This document shows, one piece after another, positions 34,125 to 47,082 of a stretch of DNA of 64,000 nt. The position numbers and the translations under genes are program-made. The notes beneath the pieces are model-generated. The model was not told where the DNA came from. It searched no databases and worked only from the letters and a program-made list of their open reading frames with translations. Origin of the DNA: Mercurialis annua. Lineage: Eukaryota > Streptophyta > Magnoliopsida > Malpighiales > Euphorbiaceae. The first letter of the stretch is position 1. Each line of letters starts with the position of its first letter. The stretch is taken from positions 35,719,665-35,783,664 of the forward strand of contig NC_065570.1 in the NCBI RefSeq assembly GCF_937616625.2. The letters are read 5' to 3'.

Positions 34125-35483
34125 TTACTTAGTGATGTCAAAGAAATGTCGGAGTAGTTTCTCATGACTGGATGTATCAGAAGAAAACAATAGAATATCA
34201 TCAATATAAAGGAGCGCGGATGGGAGAAGAGGCTCATAAATTTTGACCATGGCTTTTTGGAAAATGGAAGGAGCAACCTTAAGACCAAATGGCATGACTA
34301 TCCATTGATAATGATGGTTTGGTATACAGAAGGCTATTTTATATATTTCCTTTGGTTTGATGCCTAATTGCCAAAAGCCTGCTTTAAGATCAAACTTAGA
34401 GAAAATTCTTGCTCCTGAAAGATAGGTGAAAAGAGAGGAAATCTTTGGAAGAGGAAACTTATCATCTCTAAGAAAGTGGTTTAGAGGTTGATAGTCTATG
34501 ACAAGTCTTTTTTTTCCTCTTACTTGTTCTGACCTTTTATTGACATAAAAAGCTTGACATGCCCACTCAGACTTAGTGGGTTCTATAAGGTCTTGTGAAA
34601 GAAGTTGGGCACATTCAACAATGACTAATGTAAGATCAGAAAGTGACATTCCCAAATGGGTGGCTTTAGTAGGATTAACATCTTCATTTTGTTTGAAGGG
34701 TAATGAAATGAAGAAATCAGGGTTTTTCCAAAGAGGGTTGGGACATTTAGAGAGAAACTCTGTGTGGGAATTGGCAGAACATAGACTTTTTAGAGTTTCT
34801 TGAATATCAGAAAAGAATGGAACAACAAAGGGCTGAATTGTGAAAAAAGATGATACCTCTGTATAAGGTTGAAAATACTTCTTGTATTTGATTCCATTCG
34901 ATAAAAGTTGCAGTCTACTGATACCCCAGAAAATGTCAAATCCAAGGACTATGTCTTTGTTTGGAAGAGAAGAATCAAGAACTTGAGTCCATATGTGACA
35001 ACCAGAGAAGAAATGGATTTTGATTGGATTCTTCATTTTCCAGTCTGTATAGAAAATCTTTCCATTCGCTGCCCTGAAGTATTCTTTATTGGATATCCAA
35101 TATTGCGGTGGGAACACATCAGGATTGATAATCGTCTTACGAGCACCAGTATCCATGAAAGCTATGGCCTTGATAGGTTGTGCAAACTTTTCTGGATATA
35201 TCTGGACGACAACATGTGGAACAGGTTGGGAAGAAGTAGTATAAACATTATCAGCTGGATGCTGGATGGAGAATTGAAGATCATCATCTGAAGGATCGTC
35301 GCGGCATCTGCTGATGGCGAATAAACTATGTGGGCCAGGCTCATCTTCTTCAGAAAATAAGGATTCAATATCAGCATCATCGAGATCAACTGAAGTCATT
35401 TGCTGGATTTGCTGAATAAGTTTCGAAGATTTTTTTGCTTTGGTTGGACAGGTTTTTGCAAAGTGACCTGCTTTTCCACACAT
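34125..35483 (-). pseudogene. Viral zinc knuckle, aspartic protease and reverse transcriptase
   Basis: 452 open codons. It opens inside the CCHC knuckle of the coat protein (CFMCGKAGHFAKTC; the first Cys lies two codons before the first in-frame Met). A linker leads to the retroviral-type protease with DTGA at residue 111. The RT follows: KKRLVIDYQPLN, FSKFDLKAGFWQLGI, MPFGLKVAPSIFQKAM and the catalytic YIDD at about 426-429. The frame ends at TAA 34125-34127, which cuts off the thumb and RNase H. The shift between the coat-protein frame (ending 35921) and this frame is another break. Motifs place it in Caulimoviridae. Confidence 0.9.
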
Positions 35484-37006
35484 GAAGCACTTATTTGATT
35501 TTGTCCTTCCTCGAAACTTCTTCTTCTTAAAATAGTGTCATCTTTTGGAAGATCGTTTATGGAACCTTTTATGTCCTTTCATCTTGAAGGAATGGCTCTT
35601 CTTCTTTGACGGACAAGTGCATGATGTAGAGGAAGAATCACATTTGACCATTAGATCCGGTCTGTTGCATGATAACTTCATCAATGGATTCTTCTGTCTT
35701 GAAAAATTCATATTCAATACCTTTTTCTGTTCACAGAGTTGAGATAAAGCTCTAGCATAATTTGATAGAGTTCTCCAAGACTAAGATCATTTATTTTCTT
35801 TCTGTTGGATTAGAGTGAACATCTTGGCAGACAGCAATTCTGGCAAAGAGGCTAAAAAGGCTTGTTTTAAATCAGGATTGTTGTTGCCAGAAAGACGATA
35901 AAATCTCTTAGAGAGATCCTCTAGAAGTGAATATCAAGATCTCTTTTCTTTAAATAGCAACACTTCATTTGATAGAACTCTTTTCGTGCAATCTTCTCAT
36001 CATCATTGATTTTTCCCAAGAATTCATTATATATACATCCCAAGAACGCTGTAGCCGTGGGTGCATTTATAAGAGTAAACCTAGATTCTTGAGGTAATCC
36101 ATTAAACCAATCTTGTAACTTTCCAGTGAATCTAGAGCAGAAAAACTGGAGGATATCATGAAGAACAACATCTGGTTTAAGCAATTGACTTTCCAGCCAA
36201 GCACTGAACTCTTGAATTCTATCCCTATATTGGGAAGGAGGGATATTATCCAAGGTAAAGAATAATCCAGTAGCTTTAGTATATTCACCTGAAGCGGGTG
36301 CATATGTGGTTTGTGGACTGGAGAATTCAAAGCTGTTTGCATCATTGTCATCTTCTGGAGGTTCTTCATAATAAGATTGCTGAGAAGTACTAGGTGGTGC
36401 TGCCATGAATTGTATCTGATCCTCACTATCTAAGTCAGAACTACCCAGACTTTCTGAATGGCTAGATGAAGAGGATTCTGTATCAATCTGACCAATATCA
36501 AAAGTAGGAATCTTGTTGGTGGCACAAGTCTGAAGGAAATTCTGGATCGGATTGACCATCATTGTATCATAGGTGGGAAAAGGGGTTTTTGGTGGTTTAG
36601 TGTCTTGATCGGCCGAGTCAGCCGAAGATGAAGAAATTGTTTTGGTGGAGCGAAATTTTCCTTTTCGAAACCTTTTATTAAACAATTCTCTTTCAAGACC
36701 AAGACTTCTAAGCTCGTCTTCAGAATGCATTTTAAGCTCATAGACACGGTTAGTTGTGGTAGTTGGTAAGGAAACATTATGTGTATAGAAGGAGGAAAAA
36801 GGGTTGAAGGGATATGATGTATCCATAAAAGAAGATCTTTGTTTCAGATGTTTTTCAAGGGCTTGAATGTCTACCTTCAATTTGCCTATTTCAATCTCCT
36901 TAGCACCAAGAGCATTCAAAGATAATTTTTGAATTAACACCTTCATCTCATCTTGGCCTGCTTGAACTTTGCTTTGAAGACGAGCGATTATATTTTTGAT
37001 ATCTTT
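35484..37006 (-). pseudogene. Viral coat-protein region with N-terminal coiled coil
   Basis: After a TAG or TAA-type stop at 37007-37009 the frame is open to 35921. It begins with a predicted coiled coil (KEIEIGKLKVDIQALEKHL), then a Ser/Asp/Glu-rich stretch, then a capsid-like fold segment (YRDRIQEFSAWLESQLLKPD, FTGKLQDWFNGL). At about 35921 the frame shifts. From 35920 to 35484 the same protein can be followed in another frame with further stops (SGNNNPDLKQAFLASLPELL), and then the basic, Lys/Arg-rich tail that leads into the zinc knuckle. It would form the virion shell. Confidence 0.78.
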
Positions 37007-37945
37007 CTAAAACTTGTCATCAATATCACTAAGTTTAAGAGAGACCTTATCGATCTTTCCTTCAAGCTTAGTGAGCTTTTGATTCTGAGCAATAGCATTC
37101 TGTGTTTGCCAGTTCAAGACTGCTTCTACTTGAGAAACCTGTTTTAGTGAACCATCTGGGTCGACAGTGGAGGGATTTTGTATAAATGGGGTTGATTTGA
37201 TGGGTTGAGTGGAGTTACGGTTTCTTGTAAGGAGGGTATTCGTTTTCATATGAAGGGGATTGAAACATACAGATTTGAGGGATTTCTGTCACAATAGGGT
37301 TTCTATGTATTGGTTCTTCCTTCCTTATCCATTTCAGGGCTTTTTTGTAGCAAGTGGTGATGATGTTTTTGGTGGTTTAGGTGGATTATGACAGGGTGAG
37401 TTTGATGGTTTTTGTGGGGAAGGCGTTGTCAAATCTGCTGGAGGAGAGTATGAAACTAAATAGTCATATTTTCCAGATGGTTGGCCAAGCATCCCAATAA
37501 AAGGATCATTGTCATCATATCTCATGTGAAAATCAGCTTCAGAACAACAGCTTAAGTTTTGGATATCATCTTGGATTTCTTCATCCTCCTAATCCGTTAA
37601 GCAATCATCACAATCACAAGCATCGAAGAAACAATGACCATCCCGTTGAAAGGCATATATAGGACGCCCTTCAAAATCAAAAGAGACAACATGAACTCCT
37701 TTTTCTTGTGGAAATGGTTCAAGCATGAACTGTGTAGAAAATACTTGAGGAGTGACACCAATATGTTTTTCATAGGACGTCTCAACAGTGCCATCATGTT
37801 TTTTTATGAATACTGGAGTACATGATTGAACAGGTTGAGTAAATTCATGCATTTTTTCATAGTTGGTAAACCACTTTTCGGGGAAAAGGTGTAGGAGTTC
37901 ATTTCTAGTGATTTGTTTGGGTATATGGACACGGGAAGGGGTGTT
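37007..37945 (-). pseudogene. Viral linker between movement and coat proteins, several stops
   Basis: The reading frame is constant but broken by stops at about 37946, 37589, 37334 and 37007. Pieces include an acidic, Cys-rich segment (FDACDCDDCLTD), a proline-rich segment (PPKPPKTSSP) and a Gln/Lys-rich segment leading into a coiled coil. I recognise no domain. It probably belongs to the polyprotein between movement and coat proteins. Confidence 0.6.
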
Positions 37946-38658
37946 TTAGGAATCTGTTTTTATCAAAAGGGCATCATTATGGTTTGCGCGTAAAGTGAGG
38001 TTTAAAGCATGGTTTTGCAAACGATACACCATTTGATAGTGAAGAGTAGTTGCAATTGAATCAGCAACTTGTTGAGCTCCAGTAATTTGTATTTGCACCT
38101 TTAAAGCCGTAAGAGCCATCGGATCAGAGAGGGCAAGGTTGTAATTTGGGAAAAAGGTGAAAAACACTGAGCCTACATTCAAGGAAGTTTCAACTGTACC
38201 AATCACTGCATGTTGATACTGTAGATACCGAAAATCTACAAGAGCAATTCTTGTAAAAAACTGGTAGACCGACACGACCATGGTAACTGAGACCAATCCA
38301 GCTCCAAAATGAATATGAGTATAACCTTGAGCTAACCAAACTCTTAGAAATGCAAGTGGAATCTCAAGAGTAATAAATTGTTCAGCTTGAGAAGCATGAA
38401 TTGCGCATTGATCAAAGCTGGATGACTGAACATATTCTTTGATAGGTTTGTAAGGCTTTTTTTATCAAGGACTTGATATTATGGATAAAAGGGGTAGTAG
38501 TTTTAGAAAACGCATAATAAGGATTGAGAAGAGGGGCTTTTGTATCAGATATTTTTTTGATTTTCTGGAAGATAAGTAAACTCATAAATATAATCATTTT
38601 TATTTACAGTAGTAAGAGCAGTATTAGAAGGCGTAGAACAACAACTTTTTGTGAGCAT
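37946..38658 (-). pseudogene. Viral movement protein (30K-type), frameshifted
   Basis: ATG at 38658 (MLTKSCCSTPSNTALTTV), about 70 bases after the primer site. Small indels in T runs near 38550 and 38459 move the frame. From about 38411 the downstream part is continuous: FLRVWLAQGYTHIHFGAG, ALVDFRYLQYQHAVIGTVET, MVYRLQNHALNL. These fit the caulimovirid cell-to-cell movement protein, which opens plasmodesmata. It ends at TAA 37946-37948. The N-terminal part is duplicated at 31197-31507. Confidence 0.83.
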
Positions 38659-38727
38659 GGCTATAAAGTACTGACCCAATTTTCACAAAGTAAGAACTAG
38701 TATATGTATTTCTTTCTCTTCTCTGTA

Positions 38728-38740
38728 GGCTATGATACCA
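38728..38740 (-). promoter_or_regulatory. Viral tRNA-Met primer-binding site
   Basis: Minus strand TGGTATCATAGCC resembles the caulimovirid site complementary to initiator tRNA-Met (TGGTATCAGAGCC), with one mismatch. By convention it marks position 1 of the viral genome. A truncated copy lies in the inverted-repeat spacer at about 31743. Confidence 0.8.
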
Positions 38741-38864
38741 ATTAGAGATACGATGATAAACCTTAACAGATGACATGTATGACTAGTCAGGATCACAGCC
38801 TCACCGTGGGCATTTTATCAACCGGCCTGTCCTCTTAGTATCCGTTGAAATTTATCGCATATAA

Positions 38865-41800
38865 ACTAACCATGCTTAGGTAATCGGAACGACGCGTAAA
38901 AGAGACTTGAAACACGACATACTAATCTAGTGTAACTTTTCACGCACACTTTGCGTAATATAACCTAACCATGCTTAGGTAATCGATACAACGCGTTAAA
39001 GAGAATTGAGACGCGACATACTAATCTGGCGTCACTTTTCACGCACACTTTGCGTAATATAACCTAGCCATGCTTAGGTAATCGGAACAACGCGTTAAAG
39101 AGACTTGTGACACGACATACTTATATAGCGTCACTTTTCACGCACACTTTGCGTAATATAAGCAAACCATTGTTAAGGTAATCAGAACGACGCGTTAAAG
39201 AGACTTGTATCGCGACATATTAATCTAGCGTCATTTTTAACGCACACTTAGCGTAATATAACCTAACCATGCTTAGATAATCGAAACAAAACGTTAAAGA
39301 GACTTGTGATGCGACATACTTATATGTCATCACTTTTCAAGCACACTTTACGTAATACAACCCAACCATTGTTAGGTAATCAGAACGACGCGTTAAAGAG
39401 ACTTGTGACGTGATATACTAATCTAGTGTCACTTTTAACGCACCCTTCGCGTAAAATAACCTAACCATGCTTAGGTAATCGGAACGATGCAACAAAGAGA
39501 CTTGAGACGCGACATACTAATCTAGCGACACTTTTAAAACACACTATGCGTAATATAACCTAAACATGCTTAGGTAATCGGAACGACGCGTTAAAGAGAC
39601 TTGAGACGCGACGCGACATACTAATCTAGCGACACTTTTAAAACACACTTTGCGTTATATAACCTAACCATGCTTCGGTAATCGGAACGACGCGTTAAAG
39701 AGACTTGAGACGCGACACAACATACTAATCTAGCGTCACTTATAACGCACACTTTGCGTAATATAACCTAACCATGCTTAGGTAATCGGAACGACGTGTT
39801 AAAAAGACTTGTGACGTGACATACTTATCTAGCGTCACTTTTTACACACACTTTGTGTAATATAACCTAACCATTGTTAGGTCAGAACGATGCGTTAAAA
39901 AGACTTGTGACGCGACATACTAATCTAGTGTCACTTTTATTGCACACTTTGCATCATATAACCTAACCACGCTTAGGTATTCGGAAAGACGCGTTAAAGA
40001 GACATGAGACACGGCATACTACTAATCTAGCATCACTTTTCACGCACACTTTGCGTAATATAACCTAACCACGCTTAGATAATCAGAATGACACGTTAAA
40101 GAGATTTCAAACGCGACATACTACTAAATTAGCGTCACTTTTAATGCACACTTTGCGTTATATAACCTAACCATACCTAGGTAATCGGAACAACTCGTTG
40201 AATAGACTTGTGATGGGACATAGTAATCTAGAGTCACTTTTCACGCACACTTTTTGTAATATAACCTAACCATGGATAGTTGATCGGGAGCGTTAAAGAG
40301 ACTTGTGATGCGACATAATAATCGAGCGTCACTTTTAACGCACACTTTGCGTAATATAGCCTAACCATGCTTGGTAATCAGAACGACGCGTTAATGAGAC
40401 TAGTGACGCGACATACTTATCTAGCATCACTTTTCACGCACACTTTACGTAATATATAACCTAACCATGCTTAGGTAATCGGAACGACGCGTTAAATAGA
40501 CTTGTATCTAGCGTCACATTTAACGCACACTTAGCGTAATATAACCTAACCATGCTTAGGTAATTGGAACAACGCGTTAAAGAGACTTAAGACGCGACAT
40601 ACTAATCTAGCGTAACTTTTAATGCACACTTTGCGTAATTTAACCGAACCATGCTTAGGTAATCGCAACGACGCGTTAAAGAGACTTAAGACGCAACATA
40701 CTTATATAGCGTCACTTTTAACGCACACTTTGCGTAATATAACCTAACCATGCATAGGAAATTGGAACGACGCGTTAAAGAGACTTGTGACGCGATATAC
40801 TTATATAGCGTCACTTTTCATGCACCCCCTTCGCGTAATATAACCTAACCATACTTAAGTAATCGGAACGATGCGACAAAGAGACTTGAGACACGACAAA
40901 CTAATCTTGCGACACTTTTAAAACACAAGCTTAGGCAATCGGAACGACGCGTTAAAGAGACTTGAGACGCGATATACTAATCTAGCGTCACTTATAGCGC
41001 ACACTTCGCGTAATATAACCTAACCATGCTTAGGTAATCTGAACGACGTGTTGAAAAGACTTGTCATGCGACATACTTATATAGCATCACTTTTCACGCA
41101 CACTTTACGTAATATAACCTAACCATTGTTAGATTGGAGAGACACGTTAAAAAGACTTGCGAAGCGACATACTAATCTAGCGTCACTTTAAACACACACT
41201 TTGGGTCATATAACCTAACCACGCATGGTAATCGGAAGGACGGGTTAAAGAGACTTGAGACGCGACATACTACTAATCTAGCATCACTTTTCACTCACAC
41301 TCTGCGTAATAAAACCTAACCACGCTTAGGAAATCGGAATGACACGTTAAAGAGATTTGAGATGCGACATACTACTAATATACCGTCCCTTTTAACTCAC
41401 ACTTTGCGTTATATAACCTAACCATGCCTAGGTAATCGGAACGACTCGTTGAATAGACTTGTGACGGGACATAGTAATCTAAATTCACTTTTCACGCACA
41501 CTTTGCGTAATATAACCTAGCCATGCATAGGTAATCGGAACGGAGCGTTAAAGAGACTTGTGACGCGACATAATAATCTAGCGTCACTTTTAACGCACAC
41601 TTTGCGTAATATAGCCTAACCATGCTTATAGCTAAAAGGAACGTCGCGTTAAAGAGACTTGTGACGCGACATACTCAACCGCACACTTCGCGTAACATAA
41701 CCTAACCATGTTTAGGTAATCGGAACGACGCGTTAAAGAGACTTGTATCTAGCATCACATTTAACGCACACTTAGCGTAATACAACATAGCCATGCTTAG

Positions 41801-42990
41801 GTAATCGGAACGACGCGTTAAAGAGACTTTAGACGCGACATACTAATCTAGCGTCACTTTTAACGCACACTTTGCGTAACATAACCGAACCATGCATAGG
41901 TAATCGGAACGACACGTTAAAGAGACTTAAGACGCAACATACTTATATAACGTCACTTTTAACGCACAGTTGCGTAATATAAATTAACCATAGACATAGG
42001 TAATTTTAACGACGCGTTAGAGAGACTTGAGTCGCGACATACTAATCTATTGTGATGTTTCACGCACACTTTGCGTAATGTAACATAACCATGCTTAGGT
42101 AATCGGAACGATGCGTTAAAGAGAGTTGTGACGCGACTTACTTATATAGCGTCACTTTTCACGCACACTTTGCTTAATATAACCTTACCATGCTTAGGTA
42201 ATCGGAACGACGAGTTAAAGAGACTTGTGACGCGACAAACTTATATAGCGACACTTTTCACGCACACTGTGTAATATAATAAAACCATTGTTAGGTAATC
42301 CGAACGACGCGTAACGCGACATATTAATCTAGCGTCACTTTTAACGCACTCTTAGCGCAACTTAACCTAACCGTGCTTAGATAATCGGAACGACGCGTTA
42401 AAGAGACTTGTGAGGTGACATACTTATATAGCGTCGCTTTTCACACACACTTTACATAAAATATCCTAACCATTGTTAGGTAATCAGAATGACGCGTCAA
42501 AGAGACTTGTGATGTGACATACTAACTAGTGTCACTTTTAATGCACCCTTTGCGTAATATAACTTAACCATGCTTAGGTAATCGGAACGATGCGTCAAAG
42601 AGACTTGAGACATCTAGCAACACTATTAAAACACACTCTGCGTTATATAACCTAACCATGCTTAGGTTATCGGAACGATGCGTTAAAGAGACTTAAGACG
42701 CGACACACTAATCTAGCGTCACTTATAACGCACACTTTGCGTAATATAACCTAACCATGCTTAGGTAATCGGAACGACGTGTTAAAAAGACTTGTGATGC
42801 GACATACTTATATAGCGTCACTTTTAACACACACTTTACGCAATATAACCTAACCATTGTTAGGTCAGAACGACGTGTTAAAAAGACTTGTGACGCGACA
42901 TACTAATCTAGCGTCACTTTTAACGCACACTTTGCGTAATATAACCTAACCACGCTTAGGTAAACGGAACGACGCGTTAAAGAGACTTGA
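38865..42990 (+). repeat. Satellite array, forward orientation, block 3
   Basis: Mostly 99-bp units of a distinct subtype. Many read CTTGTGACGCGACATACTTATATAGCG and CACTTTTAACGCACACTTTGCG, and CCATTGTTAGG often replaces CCATGCTTAGG. The 147-bp form is largely absent. Small local duplications occur (GACGCGACGCGACATA near 39608). No gene is seen. Confidence 0.93.
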
Positions 42991-45900
42991 GTGTGCGCGA
43001 AAGTGACGCTAGGTTAGGATGTCGCGTCTCAAGTCTCTTTAACTTGTCGTTCTGATTAACCAAGCATGGTTAGGTTATTTTATGCAAAGTGTGCGCGAAA
43101 AGTGATGCTAGATTAGTATGTCGCGTCTCAAGTCTCTTTAACGCGTCGTTCCGATTACCTAAGCATGGTTAGGTTATATTATGCAAAGTGTGCGTGAAAA
43201 GTGACGCTAGATTAGTATGTCGTGTCTCAATTCTCTTTAACGCGTTGTTCCGATTACCTAAGCATGGTTAGGTTATATTACGCAAAGTGTGCGTAAAAAG
43301 TGACGCTAGATTAGTATGGCGCATCTCAAGTCTCTTTAACGCGTCGATTCGATTACCTATGCATGGTTAGGTTATATTACGCAAAGTGTGCGTAAAAAGT
43401 GACGCTAGATTAGTAGGGCGCATCTCAAGTCTCTCTAACGCGTCGTTCCGATTACCTATGCATGGTTAGGTTATATTACGCAAAGGGTGCGTGAAAAGTG
43501 ACGCTAGATTAGTATGTAGCGTCTCAATTCTCTTTAACGCATTGTTCCGATTACCTAAGCATGGTTAGGTTATATTATGCAAAGCGTGCGTGAAAAGTGA
43601 CGCTAGATTAGTATGGCGCGTTCTTTTTAGTATGTCGTTCCGATTACCTAAGCATGGATAGATTATATTACGCAAAGAGTGCTTGAAAAGTGACGCTAGA
43701 TTTGTATGTCGCGTCTCAAGTCTCTTTAACGCGTCGTTACTATTACCTAAGAATGGTTAAGTTATATTACACAAAGTGTGCGAGAAAAGTAGCGCTAGAT
43801 TAGTATGTCCCATCTGAAGTCTCTTTAACGCGTCGTTCCGATTAGCTAAGCATGGTTAGGTTATATTACGCAAGGTGTGCGTGAAAAGTGACGCTAGATT
43901 AGTATATCGCGTCTCAAGGCTCTTTAATGCGTCGTTTCAATTACCTAAGCATGGTTAGGTTATATTACGCAAAGAGTGCATGAAAAGTGACACAGGATTA
44001 GTATGTCGTGTCTCAAGTCTCTTTAATGTGTCGTTCTGATTACCCAAGAATGGTTAGGTTATATTACGCAAGTGTGCGAGTAAAGTTACGATAGCTTTGT
44101 ATGTCGCATCTCAAGTCTCTTAAACGCGTCGTTCCGATTACCTATGCATGCTTAGGTTATATTACGCAAGGTGTACGTGAAAAGTGACGATAGGTTAGTG
44201 TGCCGCGCCTCAAGGCTCTTTAATGCGCCGTTTCGATTACCTAAGAATGGCTTGGTTATATTATGTAAAGTTTAGGTCAAAAGTGACGCTAGATTAGTAT
44301 GTCTCGTCTCAAGTCTCTTTAACGCATTGTTTCGATTAACATGCTTATGTCGCGTCACAAGCCTCTCTAACGCATTGTTCCGATTACCTTAGCATGGTTA
44401 GGTTATATTACGCAAAGTGTGCATGAAAAGTGACGCTAGATTAGTATTTTGCGTCGCAAGTCTCTCTAACGCGTCGTTCCGATTACCTAAGCATGGTTCT
44501 CATATTACGCAGAGTGTGCGCGAAAAGTGACGCTAGATTAGTATGTCGCATCTCAAGTCTCTTTAACGCGTCGTTTAGATTACTATGCTTATGTGAGTCA
44601 CAAGTCTCTCTAACGCGTCGTTTTGATTACCTAAACATGGTTCTGTTATATTACGCCAAGTGTGCGTTAAAAGTGTCGCTAGATTAGTATGTCGTGTCAC
44701 AAGTCTCTTTAACGTGTTGTTACGATTATCTAAGCATGGTTAGATTATTTTACGCAAATTGCGCGTGAAAAGTGACGCTAGATTAGTACGTCGCGTCTCA
44801 AGTCTCTTTAACGCGTTGTTCTGATTATCTATGCATGGTTAGGCTATATTACACAATGTGTGCGTGAAAACTATCGCTTGTTTAGAATGTCGCATTTCAA
44901 ATCCATTTAAGACGTCGTTCCGATTACCTAAGCATTGTTATTAGGTTATATTACGCAAAGTGTGAGTGAAAAGTGACGGTAGATTAGTATGTCGCGTCTC
45001 AAGTCTCTTTAATGCGTCGTTCCGATTAACTAAGCATGGTTAGGTTATATTACGCAAAGAGTGCATAAAAAGTGACGCTAGATTAGTGTGGCGCGTTTTA
45101 AGTCTCTTTATCATGTCGTTTCGATTACCATGCTTATGTCGCGTCACTAGTGTCTCTAACGCGTCGTTCTGATTACCTAAACATGGTTGGTTATATTGCG
45201 CAAAGTGTGCGTGAAAAGTGACAATAAATTAGTATGTCGCGTCTTAAGTCTCTTTTACCTGTCGTTCCGATTACCTAAGCATGGCTAAGTTATTTTACGC
45301 AAAGTGTGCATGAAAATTGACGCTAGATTAGTATGTCGCGTCTCAAGTCTCTTTAACTCGTGTTGCGATTACTTAAGCATGGTAAGGTTATATTACGCGA
45401 AGTGTGCATGAAAAGTGACGCTAGATTAGTATGTCGCGACTCAAGTCTCTTTAACACGTCGTTCCGATTACCTTAAGCATGGTTAGGTCATATTATGCAA
45501 ATTGTGCATGAAAAGGGACGCTAGATTAGTATGTCGCGTCTCAAGTCTCTTTAATGCGTCGTTCCAATTACCTAAGCATGGTTAGGTTATATTACTCAAA
45601 GTGTGCGTGAAAAGTGTTGTTAGATTAGTATGGCGCATCCTATGTCTCTTTAATGCGTCGTCCCGATAACCTAAGCAAGGTTAGGTTATATTACGCAAAG
45701 TGTGCGTGAAAAAGTGACGCTAGATTAGTATGTCACGTCGCAACTCTCTTTAATGCGTCGTTCCGATTACCTAAGCATGGTTAGGTTATTTTACGCAAAG
45801 TATGCGTGAAAAGTGAAGTTAGATTAGTATGTCGGGTCTCAAGTCTCTTGAACGCATTGTTCTGATTACCTATGTATGGTTATGTTATATTACTGCAAGT

Positions 45901-46781
45901 GCGTGTGAAAAGAGTCGCTAGATTAGTATGTCGCACCACAAGTCTCTTTCACGAGTCGTTACGATTACCTAAGCATGGTTAGATATATGACGCAAAGTGT
46001 CCGTAAAAAGTGACTCTAGATTAGTATGGCGCGTCTCAAGTCTTTTTAACGCGTCGTTTCGATTAGAATTCTTTTGTCACGTTACAAGTCTGTCTAACAC
46101 GTCGTTCGGATTGCCAAAGCATGGTTAGGTTATATTGCGCAAAGTGTGCGTGGAAATATACAATAAATTAGTATGTCGTGTCTCAAGTCTGTTTAACGCG
46201 TCGTTCCGATTACCTAAGCATGGCTAGGTTATTTTACACAAAGTGTGCGTGAAAAGTGACGCTAGATTAGTATGTCGCGTCTCAAGTCTCTGTAACGCGT
46301 CGTTCCGATTACCTAAGCATGGTTAGGTTATTTTAAGCAAATTGTGCGTGAAAAGTGATGATAGATTAGTATGTCGTGTCTCAAGTCTATTTAACGCGTC
46401 GTTCTGATTACCTAAGCATGGCTATGTTATATTATGCAATGTGTGCGTGAAAAATGTTGTAAGGTTAGTATGTCGCATCTCAAGTCTCTTAAACGCGTCG
46501 TTCCGATTACCTAAGCATGGTTAGGTTATATTACGCAAAGAGTGCGTGAATAGTGACGCTATATTAGTATGTCGCATCTCAAGTCTTTTTAACGCGTCGT
46601 TGCGATTACCTAAGCATGGCTAGGTTATATTATGCAATGTGCGCGTGAAAACTGTTGTAAGGTTAGTATGTCGCATCTCAAGTCTCTTTAACGCGTCGTT
46701 TCGATTATCTAAGCATGGTTAGGTTATATTACGCAAAGAGTGCTTGAATAGTGACGCTAGATTAGTATGTCGCATCTCAAG

Positions 46782-47082
46782 AGAACGATTAATTACTATT
46801 GCTATAAAACAAGCTCGTATTTTATCTTCGTTTCCTTTTCTTAATAATGAAAAACAGTTTGAAAAAAAAAGCGAGTTGGTCACTATAATTACTGATCTTA
46901 GAACCAGAAAAAATATGAATTACTCGTCAATTGAATCAAAATTCAAATTGAAACCTAAATTAATGTTTTGTTCAAAAAATACAAAAATAAAAATTTGAGT
47001 TACATGTCGTAAGAAAAAACGAATAGGGAAAGAAGAATTTTTTTTATTGAATGTTTATGCTCAGTTCGACCACTTTACTCAG
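46782..47082 (+). pseudogene. rps18: Plastid DNA insert with the 3' part of rps18
   Basis: Between two satellite edges lies a ~300-bp AT-rich stretch. Its plus frame starts [15 protein letters not shown], followed by [12 protein letters not shown] and later DLRTRK, which is the C-terminal part of chloroplast ribosomal protein S18 as I know the family. The N-terminal half is missing. The frame runs on past the usual end (to KNTKIKI, stop near 46998), so the stop is lost or the source rps18 was extended. The remaining ~85 bases have no clear identity. It has no promoter and would not be expressed; it is a nuclear plastid-derived scrap. Confidence 0.82.

Larger units (their letters stand above)
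31197..38864 (-). mobile_element. Endogenous pararetrovirus (Caulimoviridae), slightly over one genome, rearranged and defective
   Basis: The main segment runs on the minus strand from 38864 to about 31753. It contains the leader, tRNA-Met primer site (38728-38740), movement protein, coat protein with zinc knuckle, aspartic protease, RT, RNase H, a second ORF, a TATA box (32086-32093) and a poly(A) signal, and then the same leader again. The distance between equivalent leader points is about 7.0 kb, the size of one circular genome. At the left end lie an inverted leader piece (31557-31728) and a second, minus-oriented copy of the movement-protein 5' end (31197-31548). There is no integrase, LTR or target duplication, as expected for insertion by repair. 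A two-ORF layout with MP-CP-PR-RT-RH in the first ORF resembles florendoviruses, but the genus is not settled. Confidence 0.92.
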
